Assembly: GCA_039654915.1 (NCBI GenBank)
Contig: CM077599.1
Coordinates: 80,940,001-81,004,000 of the forward strand
Length of the DNA: 64,000 bases
Reading direction: 5' to 3'
From: Aquilaria yunnanensis
Taxonomy: Eukaryota; Streptophyta; Magnoliopsida; Malvales; Thymelaeaceae
In this document: positions 45,419-58,231 of the stretch, piece after piece
Position numbering within the stretch: the stretch's first letter is position 1
How the letters are laid out: every line of letters starts with the position of its first letter
Notes under the pieces: model-generated
Told to the model about the DNA's origin: nothing
What the model saw: the letters and a program-made list of their open reading frames with translations, nothing else
Database searches by the model: none
Made by a program: the position numbers and the translations under genes

Positions 45419-46611
45419 TTAGGTTGCAAATTTACAGGAGTTGCTTCTGGGAGAGCAATCCTAGGCGGGATTTTCTGTTTTCTTATTACTTTTCAGATTT
45501 GTTTGTTAAAAAAAAAATGTCACTTCACATATTTATACACATTCTTTCAAGTATGGAATTTCCATTATACAAAGCCAATGTCAATTCCCTGTATTCGTAA
45601 TTATACTACATAGTAAAGGATTGACGGCACATGCCCAATGCTGCAGAACATTCATAGTGTAGACAAAATAAAAAAAATAACAAACAATAACAATTAACTC
45701 ACTGTGCCATCATGTCATGTGTTTGTCTCTAATAGATAATTAGAGCAAAAATCCAACTATGACCATCCATCATCGTGATAGACATTTCACCGTCTGAATT
45801 GAGATAGGTGATCAATTGGATGGATGGTGATACCATCATGGTCAAGGACGGAATCAGGGTTTTAAGTTAAGGGGTAGACTATATTTTGAAAATACTAAAA
45901 GATTAGAGGGTCACAGACTCACAGTTAAGATAATGAAGTTTCATGAACTTTATCTTTACATATATACATGGGTAATATACATGATTTATAAAAATTTTCA
46001 GGTCACACTTAGTCCCCCATTCCCTCTTAAGTGATGTGATATCCTTACAATGGACACCTCCATTTCCTCAAGTTTTCTTTTTAAGGCCCACATTAGTCTG
46101 ACTAAATAAAAAGTTCTGTTATTCCAAATACTCTTGTTTAATGTTTGTTATGATACCAAGAACCAGGTCAGATAAGAAGCCGACAAATATAAAGTGGTGC
46201 AATTGCAAATCTTTGAAGTTTATACAAGTAAATGAAAAGAACAAAATTATTTGTAACTGAATCAGATATTCTCAGAACTTTCAGTGATTATGAATACAAC
46301 TTAGCCGGTTAAACGCAGAGTCCTATGTTTAAACTACATTTGTGCATTATCGTTACTTGTTCGCTACATCACGGTCAAAAAATGCATTTCCACAGTAAGT
46401 TAAAATCATGACTTCCATGAATGTATAAAATTCTCTAGATCCACCGGCAGATGTGAATTTAAGAAGGATTTCCAACCTGATAATCTGAAAGAAATCTTGC
46501 CTAATTCAAAGTATTCTCTTTTCGTATGTAAAAATATCTGTTCAGGTATTTCTTTGTCAAGAATAGCAAGCCCTTTGCACATGAATCATGAATTTTACCC
46601 TTACCAAAAAT
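45419..46611. other. Intergenic sequence between two convergent genes
   Basis: Includes both 3' UTRs. A short imperfect inverted repeat at about 45750-45845 (GACCATCCATCATCGTGAT / ATGGATGGTGATACCATC) may be a remnant of a small transposon. Nothing else was recognised. Confidence 0.4.
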
Positions 46612-49600
46612 TCAAGTCCTCAAACTTGGAGAGGAAGGCGTCTGAGTTCTAAGGATTTGTTGCAGAAAGCGTGCAGCAAGGCGCCGTGTGACCCCACCAG
46701 CTACACGACCCCCAAGATCGCGTGCCTCTGGCTGTTGAACGACCTGTCCAAGTCCAAGACATGAGTTTTTTGCCTAAATCATTGACAGTTAGCCTTTAGG
46801 TTTAGAGGGGGCAAACTTGCTAAAATGCAAGCTATTCAGCCTATTCCAAATCAATTTCAATGTGGCACAAAACTGGTGCTCCTGGATTTTCCCAATGAAA
46901 TCCTAATACGCTCCATACATAAGTCTAACACTGCTTTAAAGGAAGGAAAAAGAGAGTATTATCTTAACCATCATTTAACTGCTACAACTGTTGACACATG
47001 CGAGACTAGCCTCATTATAGAGTAAACGTCAAACATCCCTACAGTCCCATTATGATGCTTACCTTTTGTCTTTCTAGATCTGAGTTTGACAGGATTTTTC
47101 TTATATTAATTGTAGCTAAAATTTTTTGCAAAAAGGTTATTTGTGAACTGCAATATTTTATCTAAGATTTTGCATATAAATGTATGTATTTATTTGTAAC
47201 TTACAAGAGATATATCAGACATGCGTACCTGTAATATAGGCTGCAAAAGAGAGGGATCAAAATTTTCGGAGGAACGCAAAAGGCCCCAGATCCGAAGCAC
47301 TTGGCCCCGAAGCTCCAACATGCTTTCCAGCTCAGTGTCACTCATTGCAAGAGGCCGACTGCCATTGTTAATAAACACGATAGCACGCATGGATTCAGGA
47401 ATAGCTTTGTACATATCAACAATGCCACCTAGAGTAACAGCTTCAGTTACTCTAACAGATTCCTTAACGACTAAACTCCTGAGCTCTCCACCATTTGGGC
47501 CCAGCAGCAGCTTTAGAACAGGTTGCAAAACATCTTTTGCTGAAAAGTCTCTGTCCTTCCTCCCTTGAACAAGAAGGTTTTCAAGTCTATTCCATCTGTA
47601 CAAATAAAATGATGAACATGATTTATGCTATGCCCGGTGCATGAAGCTGCTGTAGAAATTGAAAAACACATACCTGAACTTCCCATCTTTGAAAAGCAAC
47701 TCAATAAGTGCATCTCTGAGATATGGATTTGAGTCAGTGAGAAGCCTTTTAGCGAAATATGGATAAGAAGCAGCCAAGACCTTGAAGTTAGGATCAGCAT
47801 AAAGAGCTAATCCTTCAAGCACAGTAAGTGATCTCAATATCAGTGCATAGTAGGCAGGGACTGCAAACAAGCCAACACCAAGTATTATGCAAAGTGAATA
47901 ACATACAAGATTTAGTGCATCTAGGTCAGCAAACTCTTCTTATTTTCTTTAAGATGGAACTAAACAAGATTCAGTCAGTTCCATTTGCCCAGAGTCCCCC
48001 TTCACTAGCAGCATATACATTGCCAGCAAAGAATTGTTGTAGAGCTCAAAAGCCCTCTAAAACGATTAAACAGCTCACCATTAAATGGGTATTGATATAA
48101 AACAGCACCAAGACCATCTACAAGCGTTCTGAAGTTTAGTTCGCTCACAGTGTAGCTAAGAGCATCATCGAAGAAGTCTCGAAGTGCTGGCACAATTGGA
48201 GAAACATCAACATCACGGGATAAGAAATCCAGAGCATAGTAGTCACGAGCCATAGCTTCATAATCACGATTGACCATGTGAACAACATGACCAATAATAG
48301 CATATCTTGCTTCTTCCGGTGTCTCACTCATCATTCCAAAGTCAAGAAAAGCAAGCTTTCCATCAGGTGTCGCCAAAAGATTACCAGGATGAGGATCTGC
48401 GTGAAAGTATCCATACTCGAGCAACTGCCTGAGGCTGCATTGGATACCCGTGTTGACCAGATCCAAAACCTTCAGACCTTGGCTCTCTATAGCAACTGGC
48501 TCATTCAGTTTAACTCCATCAACCCACTCCATTGTCAACACTTTGCCACTAGTATAATCCCAATAGATATCTGGTACAAGAATATCCTCTTTCTCAGCAT
48601 ACAACTTTCTGAATCTCCGAGCATTTTTTCCCTCCTGCAAGCACCTGTCAAAATTAAGAACCACACCTAACTACTAAAATGGCACCACCTATTACACTCA
48701 TATACTTTAAGCGTCACAGGAAAAACACATTTTCATTCGTTTCCTTCCCTAAAACACAATAAATTCAGCAACATAGCATAGGAGGCTTCTTTGTACAGTA
48801 AGAATGGTGGAGACAACAAACCTGCACATAGTTCAGTTCCTGATAAACTCTTCGTGCAAATTCATCTATCAGTGCAAGAACATCACTTGTAATGAAATCA
48901 ACATACTTATTGATGAGAAAACCCAGCCCTCTTACAAGGTAAAAGTCAAGTCCAATAGCTTCTTCAATACCAGGCCTTTGCACCTTAACGGCTACAATAT
49001 GGCCAGAATACTTTAACTGAGCTTTGTAAACTTGGCCTAAACTCGCAGCTGCAATAGGAGATGGAGAAATACGAGAGAAGATGGAATCTAGGGGCACTCC
49101 CAGTTCTGTCTCAATGCATGAAAATGCATCTGCATCGGGAAATGTTGGCAGAGCATCCTGCAAAAACCACACAGTTGATGGCTGTTAACAGTCAGGGCAT
49201 ACAGTAGCTATTTCCATACTCATTCTAGAAAAGAAGCATAAAAATGAACCAGTGGAACACAGTTTGAGAACCTGAAGCTGCTCAAGCTCCTGAAGATACT
49301 CAGGTGGACAGAGGTCGGGCCTTGTAGACAAACCTTGACCTAATTTGACAAAAGTAGGACCCAATTTGGTGAAAGTTTTCCTCAGTTCCACAGCTCGTTT
49401 TCTCTTGTTTTGATCCAGCACCCCGTTTCTTTGGTCCAAGAATATTTTGAAAGCAATTGAACCTAACGCCACCAAGATTTCCAGAGTCCTCCGCACTACC
49501 TAATCACTCATAGTTCCATCCTCTTATCAATACAGTTTCTAATCATCTAAGCTGTGGAGCATTCATCATAGGAAAACTAAAAGCGACCAATTATCAAGGA

Positions 49601-49927
49601 AGTGACCTGAATGGGCCGTGAACCATACTTGCGAGACAGGACTTCAGGGCTGTAGACGGAGGCATTGACCGCCCGCGCCATGGCTCTTGCCTCAGCCTGC
49701 ATATCCTCAGCTCGGTCACCTCCTACAACTTGCACGGCCACCAAACCATGCGGTCTAGGTTTAGCCTCGACCAGAGCAGCTCTGACGGGCAACTTCCTGG
49801 ACCCTCTCCTCGGAACTTTTCCACCGAGACTTAAACCTAACGCGTGGCAGCCGCCGGCGCCGGCGCCGGCTGAGACAAGAAGACTCATGGCTACCTTAAC
49901 AAGTGAAAAATTCACAAAAATGGCCAA
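46612..49927 (-). CDS. ABC1-type atypical kinase (ABC1K/UbiB family), plastid-type
   Basis: Seven exons on the minus strand: 49927-49607, 49499-49272, 49157-48822, 48634-48079, 47860-47674, 47595-47229 and 46743-46612 (stop TGA). Phases agree throughout and give 708 residues; a second Met at 49888 would give 695. The N-terminus is Ala/Arg/Gly-rich and looks like a chloroplast transit peptide. Family motifs are all present: KxGQ (KLGQ, 159-162), the Ala-rich loop (AAASLGQV, 219-226), VAVK Lys at 241, [12 protein letters not shown] (372-382) and DFG (393-395). ABC1K proteins of plastids act on plastoglobules and affect prenylquinone and tocopherol metabolism. Length and sequence suggest the ABC1K3 subgroup, but this is from memory. 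The last exon ([19 protein letters not shown]) is short and easily missed. Confidence 0.92.
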
Positions 49928-50895
49928 AGCTCAGCTCAGCGGTCGCCGGAGAGGGGCACCCTCTCAGCCCAGCGTTTATGAATTCCGATAAAAAAACTTA
50001 TAAATTCCGTTCAGAGAAGGGACAATCTCCGGCGGGGGTCTTCAGAATCGAGCAACGGGAAATGGGACGGACGGCGACGAGGCATGGGCGACGAGAGAGT
50101 GGTTAGAAAGGGTGTGGTTTGGAATTGCAGCTATGGAGGCGTAACGGGAAGGAGCTTGTCGCGTATAAAATAGAAAATCATTCATGTGGATGTGATGTGA
50201 ATTTTCTTGGATTGTTCTGAATGTCTCGAGATTTTTCTGGGTGAAATTTGTTTGGGTCGGAGGAGATGCAATAAGTCTGCCACTCTAAAATAACAGATTC
50301 TTGAAATACATATTCTTTTCTCTCTCTCTCTCTCTCGCTCTTTTTTGTAAAAGTTTAAGTGAAAATTTATGTATTTTAGTTATTTGTCCAAATTCAATAA
50401 AGAAAATAAATGTATTTTAGTTTTTTTGTCCTCGTTCAATTTTAGTTTCTTGAAGTGTACACTTTATTAGTTTTCTCCACTGATGATAAAATTTATGATT
50501 GTTCAAATTTTCCAAGAGATACCTACAATTCAAAACAATTTTTAGTAATTAGAAAAAATTAGATGTGTTAGATAAGATGAGGTCATAAAGTTGTATGGTA
50601 ATCCAATTCTACTTTTACATTTTCCATCGGTGTGTGCAGCCGTTAAATAAGCTCAGCTTTAAAGAAGGTTAAATGTCCTAGCCTTTTTATAAAGGCCTCA
50701 AGACTCTTTCATATAAACTCCATAACTCAACTTGAAGAAGGGTTAAATGTCTAAACCTTTTGGCAAAGATAAAGACAAATTGACCCTAATGGTCCCGAAT
50801 TATGCCACAAACTCCAATTATACCATTAATAGCTTTACTAGCTCCATCAAAGTTAATTTTAAAGTAACCTTCCTGAGAGGGCTGTCAATTTACAC
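49928..50895. other. ABC1K upstream region and intergenic sequence
   Basis: The first part should hold the ABC1K promoter and 5' UTR. A (CT)n run lies at about 50319-50338. No other feature was recognised. Confidence 0.45.
50319..50338. repeat. (CT)n microsatellite
   Basis: Short pyrimidine dinucleotide run, upstream of the ABC1 kinase gene. Confidence 0.85.
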
Positions 50896-51231
50896 CCAAT
50901 TCGTTTTAACCTTAATCAATTAACTATAAAATGATTTTTTCTTATTTTTACATCTTTTTTACTTGAAACTAATTTTAATTAAAATCCAATATTATGTAGC
51001 TACAATAATCAATTGAAAACATAATTTTTATAATCTTACTAAATTTTTATGAATTTTTCTAGTTTCAAGTCTTAAAAAAAAAAATTCATAAAAATTTAAC
51101 AACATCTTAAAAATTTACTTTCAAATTGATTATTGCATCTATATAACATTAACTTTCAAATGAAATTGGTTTCACGTAAAAATGATAAAAAAATTAAAAA
51201 AAATTAGTTGACTTTAGACAAAACGAATTGG
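50896..51231. mobile_element. Foldback/MITE hairpin, 336 bp
   Basis: The two halves are near-complete reverse complements of each other: CCAATTCGTTTT at the left end and AAAACGAATTGG at the right end. Further matches run through AATATTATGTAGCTA / ATCTATATAACATTA to a loop near 51060-51075. A single arm of the same family lies at 12658-12830. No coding capacity; class not determined and no clear target duplication was seen. Confidence 0.8.
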
Positions 51232-52691
51232 CCCTTAAGGCCTTAAGAAGGGAAGTCTTCCAATAAAGCTTACTCTGAGTACCAAAAAGGTGAGAACTTT
51301 CAACAACCTAACTCTTAATATAATTAACCACAGCACTTAAATTAGTACTCTTACTCTCAAATATAAGCAGCCCTCAAATTCATCATTATTATGGTACGCT
51401 TTGAAGTACTCTTACCATAATAATGCCACTGACCAATTAACGTATATTTTGAAAGCAACCCTTAAGTTCATCATTATTACGGTATGTCCAATGGCATTCA
51501 AACATAATTTCACTTGAAAATATGCCCGTACTCTTCCAGCTTCCATCTAAACCAAATTCGACCCACGCATTTGACATTAGTAAACCCGCCTTTAATGCAT
51601 TTGGTGAACATGTTAAACCCAAATAAATTGGGTCTTAATTTTTGGACTTGAGGCAATATAAAATGAAATTGGGACAAAGAGAGCAGTTAATAACTTTTTA
51701 TTAGAAAGTGAAACCAACTAAGATGTATCAAATTATACAAGAAAACTGCATTTTTCACTGCTTCAGGAAATAACGTATTAGACATGTTGGTGAATTATTT
51801 CTCATACATTTCTTAGTCATATTGGCATTATTTGCTAGACCATTTTGTCAAACGTTCCATAAAAAATTGAGCATATTAGGTGGGCATTTGGTGTACCAAA
51901 ACAACAACTTCCCATGATGGGGATCATGCAGGTGTAAATAAGATTCTTTACACTTCCTCATAGTATCCTTACTAGTAAAGTAAGAAGGTCTGACAATCAA
52001 TTGGCCAGACTTATCATGGGGCCAAACTTTAACATAAGGATTTTTTTGTTCTACCCCCTAGGACTTGTAAGATGGCTTTTTCCTCCTCTTCTAAGATCTC
52101 CCGTCAGTACTTGCTAAGGTCCCATCAATCGTTGTCTGGATTCATGATCAGGTTGACTTCCATAACTTGCAGCTCTCTTGGAATAAGCATATGACCTTGC
52201 AAGTTATGATTTCGAATCCGAGGTATCGAAGCATCTCTTCACACCTTAACCATTTTCCCATCGTTCATTTGGCAACACAAGTTGTTGAAAATATGATTCT
52301 GGCCATACATTATGCTCGACCATCCCCAACTGGCTTTCGAACCCTTTTTGTCCCGAAGGAAATCACAATTAAGCGGGGCACGAATTTAGAAAATTTTTTA
52401 TGGGATTCATATATAATTAAATTTTTATATACAACATATATATCAAAGAAAAAAAATGATATTTTAATTTAATCTCAATGTATTTATAGAAAAAGATTTT
52501 AATTATTCATTTTCTATTTTAGTTTCCTCATTTTCTTAAATTAATGAAATAATTTGACAAATAATACTTTATATACGATATATATATATATATATATATA
52601 TATAAGAAAATATGAAATTTTAATTTAATTTCAATGCATTTAGGAAAGCAAATTCCTTTGAGAATTCTTACCCAAAAAGTCTAGGGCTTTT
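51232..52691. other. Intergenic sequence
   Basis: No gene was recognised. A (TA)n run lies at 52579-52604. The open frame at 52167-52472 is not family-like, although the G/C content rises somewhat around 52080-52380. Confidence 0.4.
52579..52604. repeat. (TA)n microsatellite
   Basis: About thirteen TA units. Confidence 0.9.
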
Positions 52692-52696
52692 GATAG

Positions 52697-53218
52697 TGTA
52701 GGGTTTGTTGGCTCAACTCCAAGTAGGTTTAGAAATTTAGTTTGTTTAGGATTTGATGTTAGTTTTTTTATTTGTTTAGGATTTGGTTTTCTTATTTTGT
52801 TATGGTTTAAGTTTGTGTGTGGGCTATAAAATGGCTTGTTGTGTTAGAATTTAGGTATGAGAGAAAAAAAAAAAAAACAATGCGGTGAAGAAGTAAATAT
52901 GTGAGGATTTCAAGATGGGAGAGAAGTTCGGAGGCTGGAGAGGACTAGGGCGAGAAGCGTTTTGCTATTCTCATATATTGTAATTGCATGAGGATAAGAT
53001 ATTGAAGTTATTAGTAATGTGTAAGAGATCTATAGACCAATGTAAGCACTAAAGAATTATCTCTACTGTAATCTCTATATTTTTGTCGAGTAAATTTCTC
53101 TCATCCGTGAATATAAACTAACTAAGAGCCAAATAATATTAAATTTTTGCATACTTGCTTGATTATATTCGTTGTCTCGCTACACATGATGGGTGATTAA
53201 CAACTTTTTTTCCCAACA
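52697..53218 (+). mobile_element. Solo LTR, 522 bp, same family as the LTRs at 40010-42757
   Basis: Starts TGTAGGGTTTGTTGGCTCAA, ends TTTCCCAACA, and is flanked by perfect 5-bp duplications GATAG at 52692-52696 and 53219-53223. In reverse complement it matches the LTRs of the element at 40010-42757. No internal domain or second LTR is nearby, so it arose by LTR-LTR recombination. Confidence 0.88.
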
Positions 53219-53223
53219 GATAG

Positions 53224-53724
53224 CTCTCCAAGCTAGCTTTAAGAGGAAGGTTTTGTTAAATTGCTCAAGTCCTTAAAACTAGTGGCTCGTTTATGTGTTG
53301 GCATAGTTAATGTATCCTTGTTCTGTAAAGCGCATAATAGATGTCTGCTATTTATTTATTTTTCAGTTTAGAAGGGAAGAGATGGTCAGATAGCTAAACC
53401 GCCAGGAGTTGGGAGGGAAAGAACTTGAGAAAGTCCGGCGGCTAGTAGTCTCATGATAAAGACGTTGACCAAATCCAATTGAAAGACCTGCTTAATTAAG
53501 CTGATTATGGATGGTATTAAGTTAAGTTAGAGACCTTTCTATGACATACTCCTATATCATAGACAGAGGCAGCTAGAGTTTTATGATCTTTTGATATTGT
53601 TGTCATTCTAATTATTGCTAGCATTATTATTTGATATTGGGCCGCGTAAACCTGTCATACCCCAATCCGTATACAAAAAGGCTACACCCAAGAGATGAAG
53701 CGATAAACCTACTCGGGAGCAATT
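53224..53724. other. Intergenic sequence
   Basis: No feature was recognised. Confidence 0.35.
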
Positions 53725-54010
53725 TTTATAATGAGCATTAGCTTTTTTGGATAATTTATAAATAGTGGAAATGAAATTAGTAAAATTAAAAATTAAAAGC
53801 TACTCTTAAATACAATTTTTAGAATTTTAATACTAATCATTAATGCTAATGCTAATCAAGGTCATTGATGTGTTTGGAAACAACTTTTACGATTAATGTT
53901 ACAGTTTTAAATAATTTATTTAATGGTTAAAATGAAAATACTGACGTTAAAAATTAAAAGTTATCATTAAATAGTTTTTTCAAAACTCTAACACTAATAT
54001 CAGATGAATT
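53725..54010. repeat. Imperfect direct repeat, two units of about 130 bp
   Basis: Blocks such as AAAAATTAAAAGCTA..TTAAATA and TCTAACACTAAT/TTTAATACTAAT recur in the same order in 53725-53850 and 53880-54010. Non-coding. Confidence 0.55.
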
Positions 54011-55027
54011 TTATATATCAATAGAAAAAAATGGACTCTATTGAACTTTTCATTATATTAGTTTTACAACGAGTATTGAAAGGATGAATTTATTAAAAAT
54101 AAAGAAAATAAATAAATAAATAATGTATACTGAGATATTGTTCTAATGAAAATTTACCTTTCCCTCAAAAAATAAATGAATATTATGCTATTATTTTGCA
54201 AGATAACTTAAATTTTTTAACCAAAACAAGTAAAATTTACAACATGGTCAAGTAAGTTTCTCTATGGATATTTTCGAAATGGAGGCACTTCCATACGCAA
54301 AATCACCAACATATTTTCCAAATGTAACTCAACGTCATCTAGGTTTTGTGAGACATGTAACTTACCCTCAAACTTTTCTTGTAACTTATTTTATCTTATG
54401 ATTAAATAAAAATATTAAGAAAAGTAAACTTATCATTTCTTATTTAATTATTATAGCTAGTTCAATTATTCAATAGTTCTTGATTTTTGAAGTAAAATTC
54501 ATAAATTTACTTATATACAACATTTAATCCACCTAATCTTTTCTTTGGTACTCAAAAGCATTACAAGTACTCCATATGTTTCGTAAAAGATGACTCTTTT
54601 ATCTTTTTTGACTAAAATTTAACTCTAATATATTCATATTAATTTGTATTATAATTTTTTTTAAAAAAACTATATTTATAAAATAGAGTCTTTAAGGTAC
54701 TATTTTCATATCAAAAGTTTATATTCTTATAAGAAAATTTGAAAGAAACAAAATCATGAATTAATTATTATGAATAGTAAATGGAACACATTTTGCGAGA
54801 CAGATGAAATAGTATTTAGAAATTATGAGGGAAAGCGAGAGAGAGGCTTGAACACTGGTTTATAGTTGAAAGGGCTAACATACCACCAATACGCTAAAGG
54901 TGTGGGACCTTTCTCATCTATAACTCATGTGCCGATATTTAAGAATGTTGTATTTTTCATTCTTATGTATAAAGTAGCACTAAGATTTTCTTAAAGGAAA
55001 TTAAGACAATATTTATTATGGAAACAA
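54011..55027. other. AT-rich intergenic sequence
   Basis: No gene or recognisable element was seen. Confidence 0.4.
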
Positions 55028-55029
55028 GA

Positions 55030-55465
55030 ATTCCGTGTGGTTTGGTCTAATCTATATTTTATCTTATTTATTTTCAAAATGTCACATTTTACCTTTAACT
55101 TCATTTACAGTGTCCAACAAACAACTTCTAAAACTCAAATTTAAACTGTCTGATAATTTTTTTTTTCAATAATTTCAAATTTTTTGATATTTTTTTTCAC
55201 AACTAAATGCTTTTAAAAAATATAGATAAGCATTTGCAGGAAGGGAAATGCTTTTATAGAGATGAAAAACTAATAATTTAAAATATCTAGTAACTATAAA
55301 AAAATATTAGGAAGATTGAAATTATTGAAAGATTATTATTGTATAGTTTAAATTAGAGTTTTAAAAGTTGTTACCATATAGTGTAAGAGAAACATGGGTG
55401 AAAGTATAGGTTTTCAAAAATAAAGGGGCAAAGTGTAAGTTAGGATAAACCTCAAGGGTAATTGT
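55030..55465. mobile_element. MITE-like inverted-repeat element
   Basis: Left-arm blocks GTGTGGTTTGGTCTAATCTA, CTTCTAAAACTCAAATTTAAAC and TTTCAATAATTTCAA have reverse-complement partners at 55445-55465, 55345-55372 and 55317-55333. The arms are imperfect and the exact ends and target duplication are unclear. No coding sequence. Confidence 0.55.
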
Positions 55466-56430
55466 AAGTTTCCCTTAATATATACATCAAAAGGTAATCT
55501 AAATTGGGACATGCTAGGTAATGGATTTTTATTATACATCATTATAATTTTAATTAAATGTTAATCTGCGCAAGCTATTCTTTTGCTTTGTCTTCACTAG
55601 TATAATAGTGCCAGTGTTGCTATAGTAATAACTGTTAGCCATAAAAAGAAAAATGAAAATGAATCCAAGAATTGATAGGACTGTAAACAAACCAAATCAA
55701 CACGAACATACTATATTCATTTTTTAATGAATAAATGTACAAATATATATAATAATAAATATATAACTAATATATAAATAAACAAACAAACGTAAATGAA
55801 TACAACCAAATAATAATCAAACTTTTTGTGGACATAAATACCGAGATCTTGTTTGTATTTATCCATTTAACTAATCAAACGAATAATACACTATTGTACA
55901 ACATATTACTTAACATTTACGTTCTATAAGTTTGTGATAGAAAGTTACACTCTGAATTGTTTGGGACTCTTTTGAAGAAAATATTCAACTTTTAGGACTT
56001 TAGAGTTCTACTTTGAATATTTCGCTTGTGATCCAATGCAGATTGAGCTTGGGGCCTTTGTAGGTAAGCAATCTCTGACTTCTCCCCCATAATTGGATGA
56101 AGTTTTGAATCAGTTGAGAAGTGACGGAAATTTCACCCTATTGGTTGTAAAGGTCGACCGAGTTGGTGAATTTACTATAAAACAGTTACTAAAAAGTTTA
56201 TATATTTTAATAATTCATATAAAAATGTAAAAAATGTAAAAGGATAAAATTAGGTTTTCAAACTTGGGGGCTAGATTCTAGCCGCTAGAACGTAACTAGG
56301 ACCAAAATTTAGAACGGCGGGGCCCATCGCCGTCAGCCAAAACCCACAGCAGTAGCGTCCAACGTTGGCAACGTTATCCTCTCCTCTCCTCGTCCTCGCT
56401 CTCAACAATCTCCTGTTTTCTTCCTTGGAT
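55466..56430. other. Intergenic sequence
   Basis: No gene was recognised. The right end is the upstream region of the RING ligase gene. Confidence 0.4.
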
Positions 56431-56440
56431 TCTATATATT
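56431..56440 (+). promoter_or_regulatory. Candidate TATA box of the RING ligase gene
   Basis: TCTATATATT lies about 130 bp before the 5' UTR splice donor at 56563. Pyrimidine-rich sequence follows, as at many plant transcription starts. Confidence 0.35.
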
Positions 56441-56562
56441 CAAAGACGAAAACCCGCAAAACTATCCTTTGCGCTTTCCCCTCTGTTTCTACAGCCATTA
56501 AAATCCTCTCCTCTGCCTATCAGTTTCTGCCCTTTCCTGTTTAGATTCCATCGCTGGTGACT

Positions 56563-57414
56563 GGTGAGTCATGAAAACAAAACTCAGTAGTTCCTGCTCG
56601 ATGGTCTCTGTCTTCTCTTGCAAAATATGTATTTTTTTTTGTTTGTTTTTGGTTTTTTCGTGTGAAGAAACCAGATGGGTTTTTTTCTTGAGCAATTTAG
56701 GACTGGAAAGCTGCTTGATTATATCTCTTCTTGTTCTTTTCTTCTGGTTTTTCGTGTCTGCTTTGAGCCTAGGATGATCAATAATTGTCTATCTAATGCT
56801 TCATCGTTTGGTGATAGTGGAACGCCTCTTGATTAGCCTAAAGTTTCAGATTTTAGATAGATTTCCTGAACTTCTGATGCTAATCGCTAATACTGTACAA
56901 AGTATTTGAAATATGAGAGACCAATCAAGAAGGAAAAAAGAAAGAGTTTCTTTTGGTCTCACGAGCTGTGGCAGAATTTTTTGTTTGATTGCTCTGAGAG
57001 TATCTGTGTGTTCAAATTTTTCCCTTTTTGGTTTCAATTATTTTGTGTTGATTTGAACAATCTAACATGGACAAGTTGTTAGGTTACCATCGATTTCAAG
57101 CTGAACATGGAAGTGGTTGAGACAAATTAATGGATTTGTTTGTGGGAAACTTTGGATTGGTTAAGTCATTAATATCCAGATTCATCAACTCTCTTTCCTT
57201 GCAAGTTAATTAATACTAACCATACATAGAAGAGATGAATCATTACTTTAGGAGTCCCCAGGAAAGGAATCTGGAGGCTAGAAAATTCTACAGTTGGTGT
57301 TGTTTCAGGTTTCAGCAGTGGTCCTATATATGTTCCGTTCCTTTATTCTTGTGCTGGTATGTGATCAAAATCATCATATTTCTGATCTGATGTATTCTTG
57401 ATTTGTTTTCCAGG
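56563..57414 (+). other. Intron in the 5' UTR of the RING ligase gene
   Basis: Donor GTGAGTCATG at 56563 and acceptor TTTTCCAG ending at 57414. It places the coding start in the second exon. Inferred from splice signals only. Confidence 0.55.
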
Positions 57415-57457
57415 TTCTGTCGGCCTAGAGATTAAGACCCTGTTGTTATTCTGCCTG

Positions 57458-58231
57458 ATGGCTCTTGAGCAGTACTTTGAGGAAGCTTTAGCGCATAGTG
57501 GTTTATGCGAATCAGATGACAATGCCCTGAGAAAGTGGGAGTCTGCAGCAGATATGGAGATAGACTCGGGTGTTAGTTCCTCCAGCGGTTTTGAATGCAA
57601 CATTTGCCTGGATTCAGTGCACGAACCAGTGGTTACCCTTTGCGGGCATCTGTATTGCTGGTCCTGCATTTATAAGTGGTTGCAGTTCCGGAGCAGCCCC
57701 ACAGAAGATGAACAACCGAGCCCACAAAGGTGTCCTGTATGCAAAGCTGATGTTTCACCAGCCTCTTTGGTTCCACTCTATGGACGTGGCTTAGCCACTA
57801 AGCCATCTGAAGCCAAGGCACATCATCTTGGTTTGGTGATACCAAAGAGGCCTACTGCTCCTGGTTGTGGAGTTGAAACACCAAGATCACCTGGTAGGAA
57901 TGTTAGTCCGAGATTCAGACATGAAAATCATTCACACGAACCACCGATGCATTTCATGCGTGATGGTAGCTATCGATCTTTGCCAGTATCCACACAAGAT
58001 AGTAGAAGACTGAATCTGTATGATCCAACAACTGCGATGCTTGGGGAAACTGTATATGCAATGGTTTTTGGGAACTCGATGGCAAACTTTTACAACTATC
58101 CAAACTCATACAATTTTATGGGAAGCACTAGTCTGAGGATTAGAAGGCGTATAATGCAAGCTGATCAATCGCTTGGAAGAATGTGTTTATTCCTCTTCTG
58201 TTGTGCAATTCTCTGTCTCCTCCTTTTTTGA
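57458..58231 (+). CDS. RMA-type RING E3 ubiquitin ligase, membrane anchored
   Basis: Single coding exon, 257 residues. A C3HC4 RING finger is complete: Cys47, Cys50, Cys62, His64, Cys67, Cys70, Cys92 and Cys95 (ECNICLDSVHEPVVTLCGH...CPVCK). This is the arrangement of plant RMA proteins, homologues of animal RNF5, which ubiquitinate ER proteins for quality control. A C-terminal hydrophobic segment (CLFLFCCAILCLLLF) is the tail anchor and ends the protein. The start MALEQYFEEA is chosen because it lies 43 bp after the splice acceptor at 57414 and matches family starts; the frame also opens at 57398, but that ATG is inside the intron. Which RMA paralogue it is cannot be said. Confidence 0.93.
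   Translation: MALEQYFEEALAHSGLCESDDNALRKWESAADMEIDSGVSSSSGFECNICLDSVHEPVVTLCGHLYCWSCIYKWLQFRSSPTEDEQPSPQRCPVCKADVSPASLVPLYGRGLATKPSEAKAHHLGLVIPKRPTAPGCGVETPRSPGRNVSPRFRHENHSHEPPMHFMRDGSYRSLPVSTQDSRRLNLYDPTTAMLGETVYAMVFGNSMANFYNYPNSYNFMGSTSLRIRRRIMQADQSLGRMCLFLFCCAILCLLLF

Noticed and set aside
52167..52472. 101-codon plus-strand frame in a slightly GC-richer patch
   Set aside because: No recognisable family and it ends in AT-rich sequence; possibly a transposon scrap but not supportable.
56271..56498. 75-codon minus-strand frame beginning MAVETEGKAQ
   Set aside because: It covers the promoter and 5' UTR of the RING ligase gene; no conserved residues.
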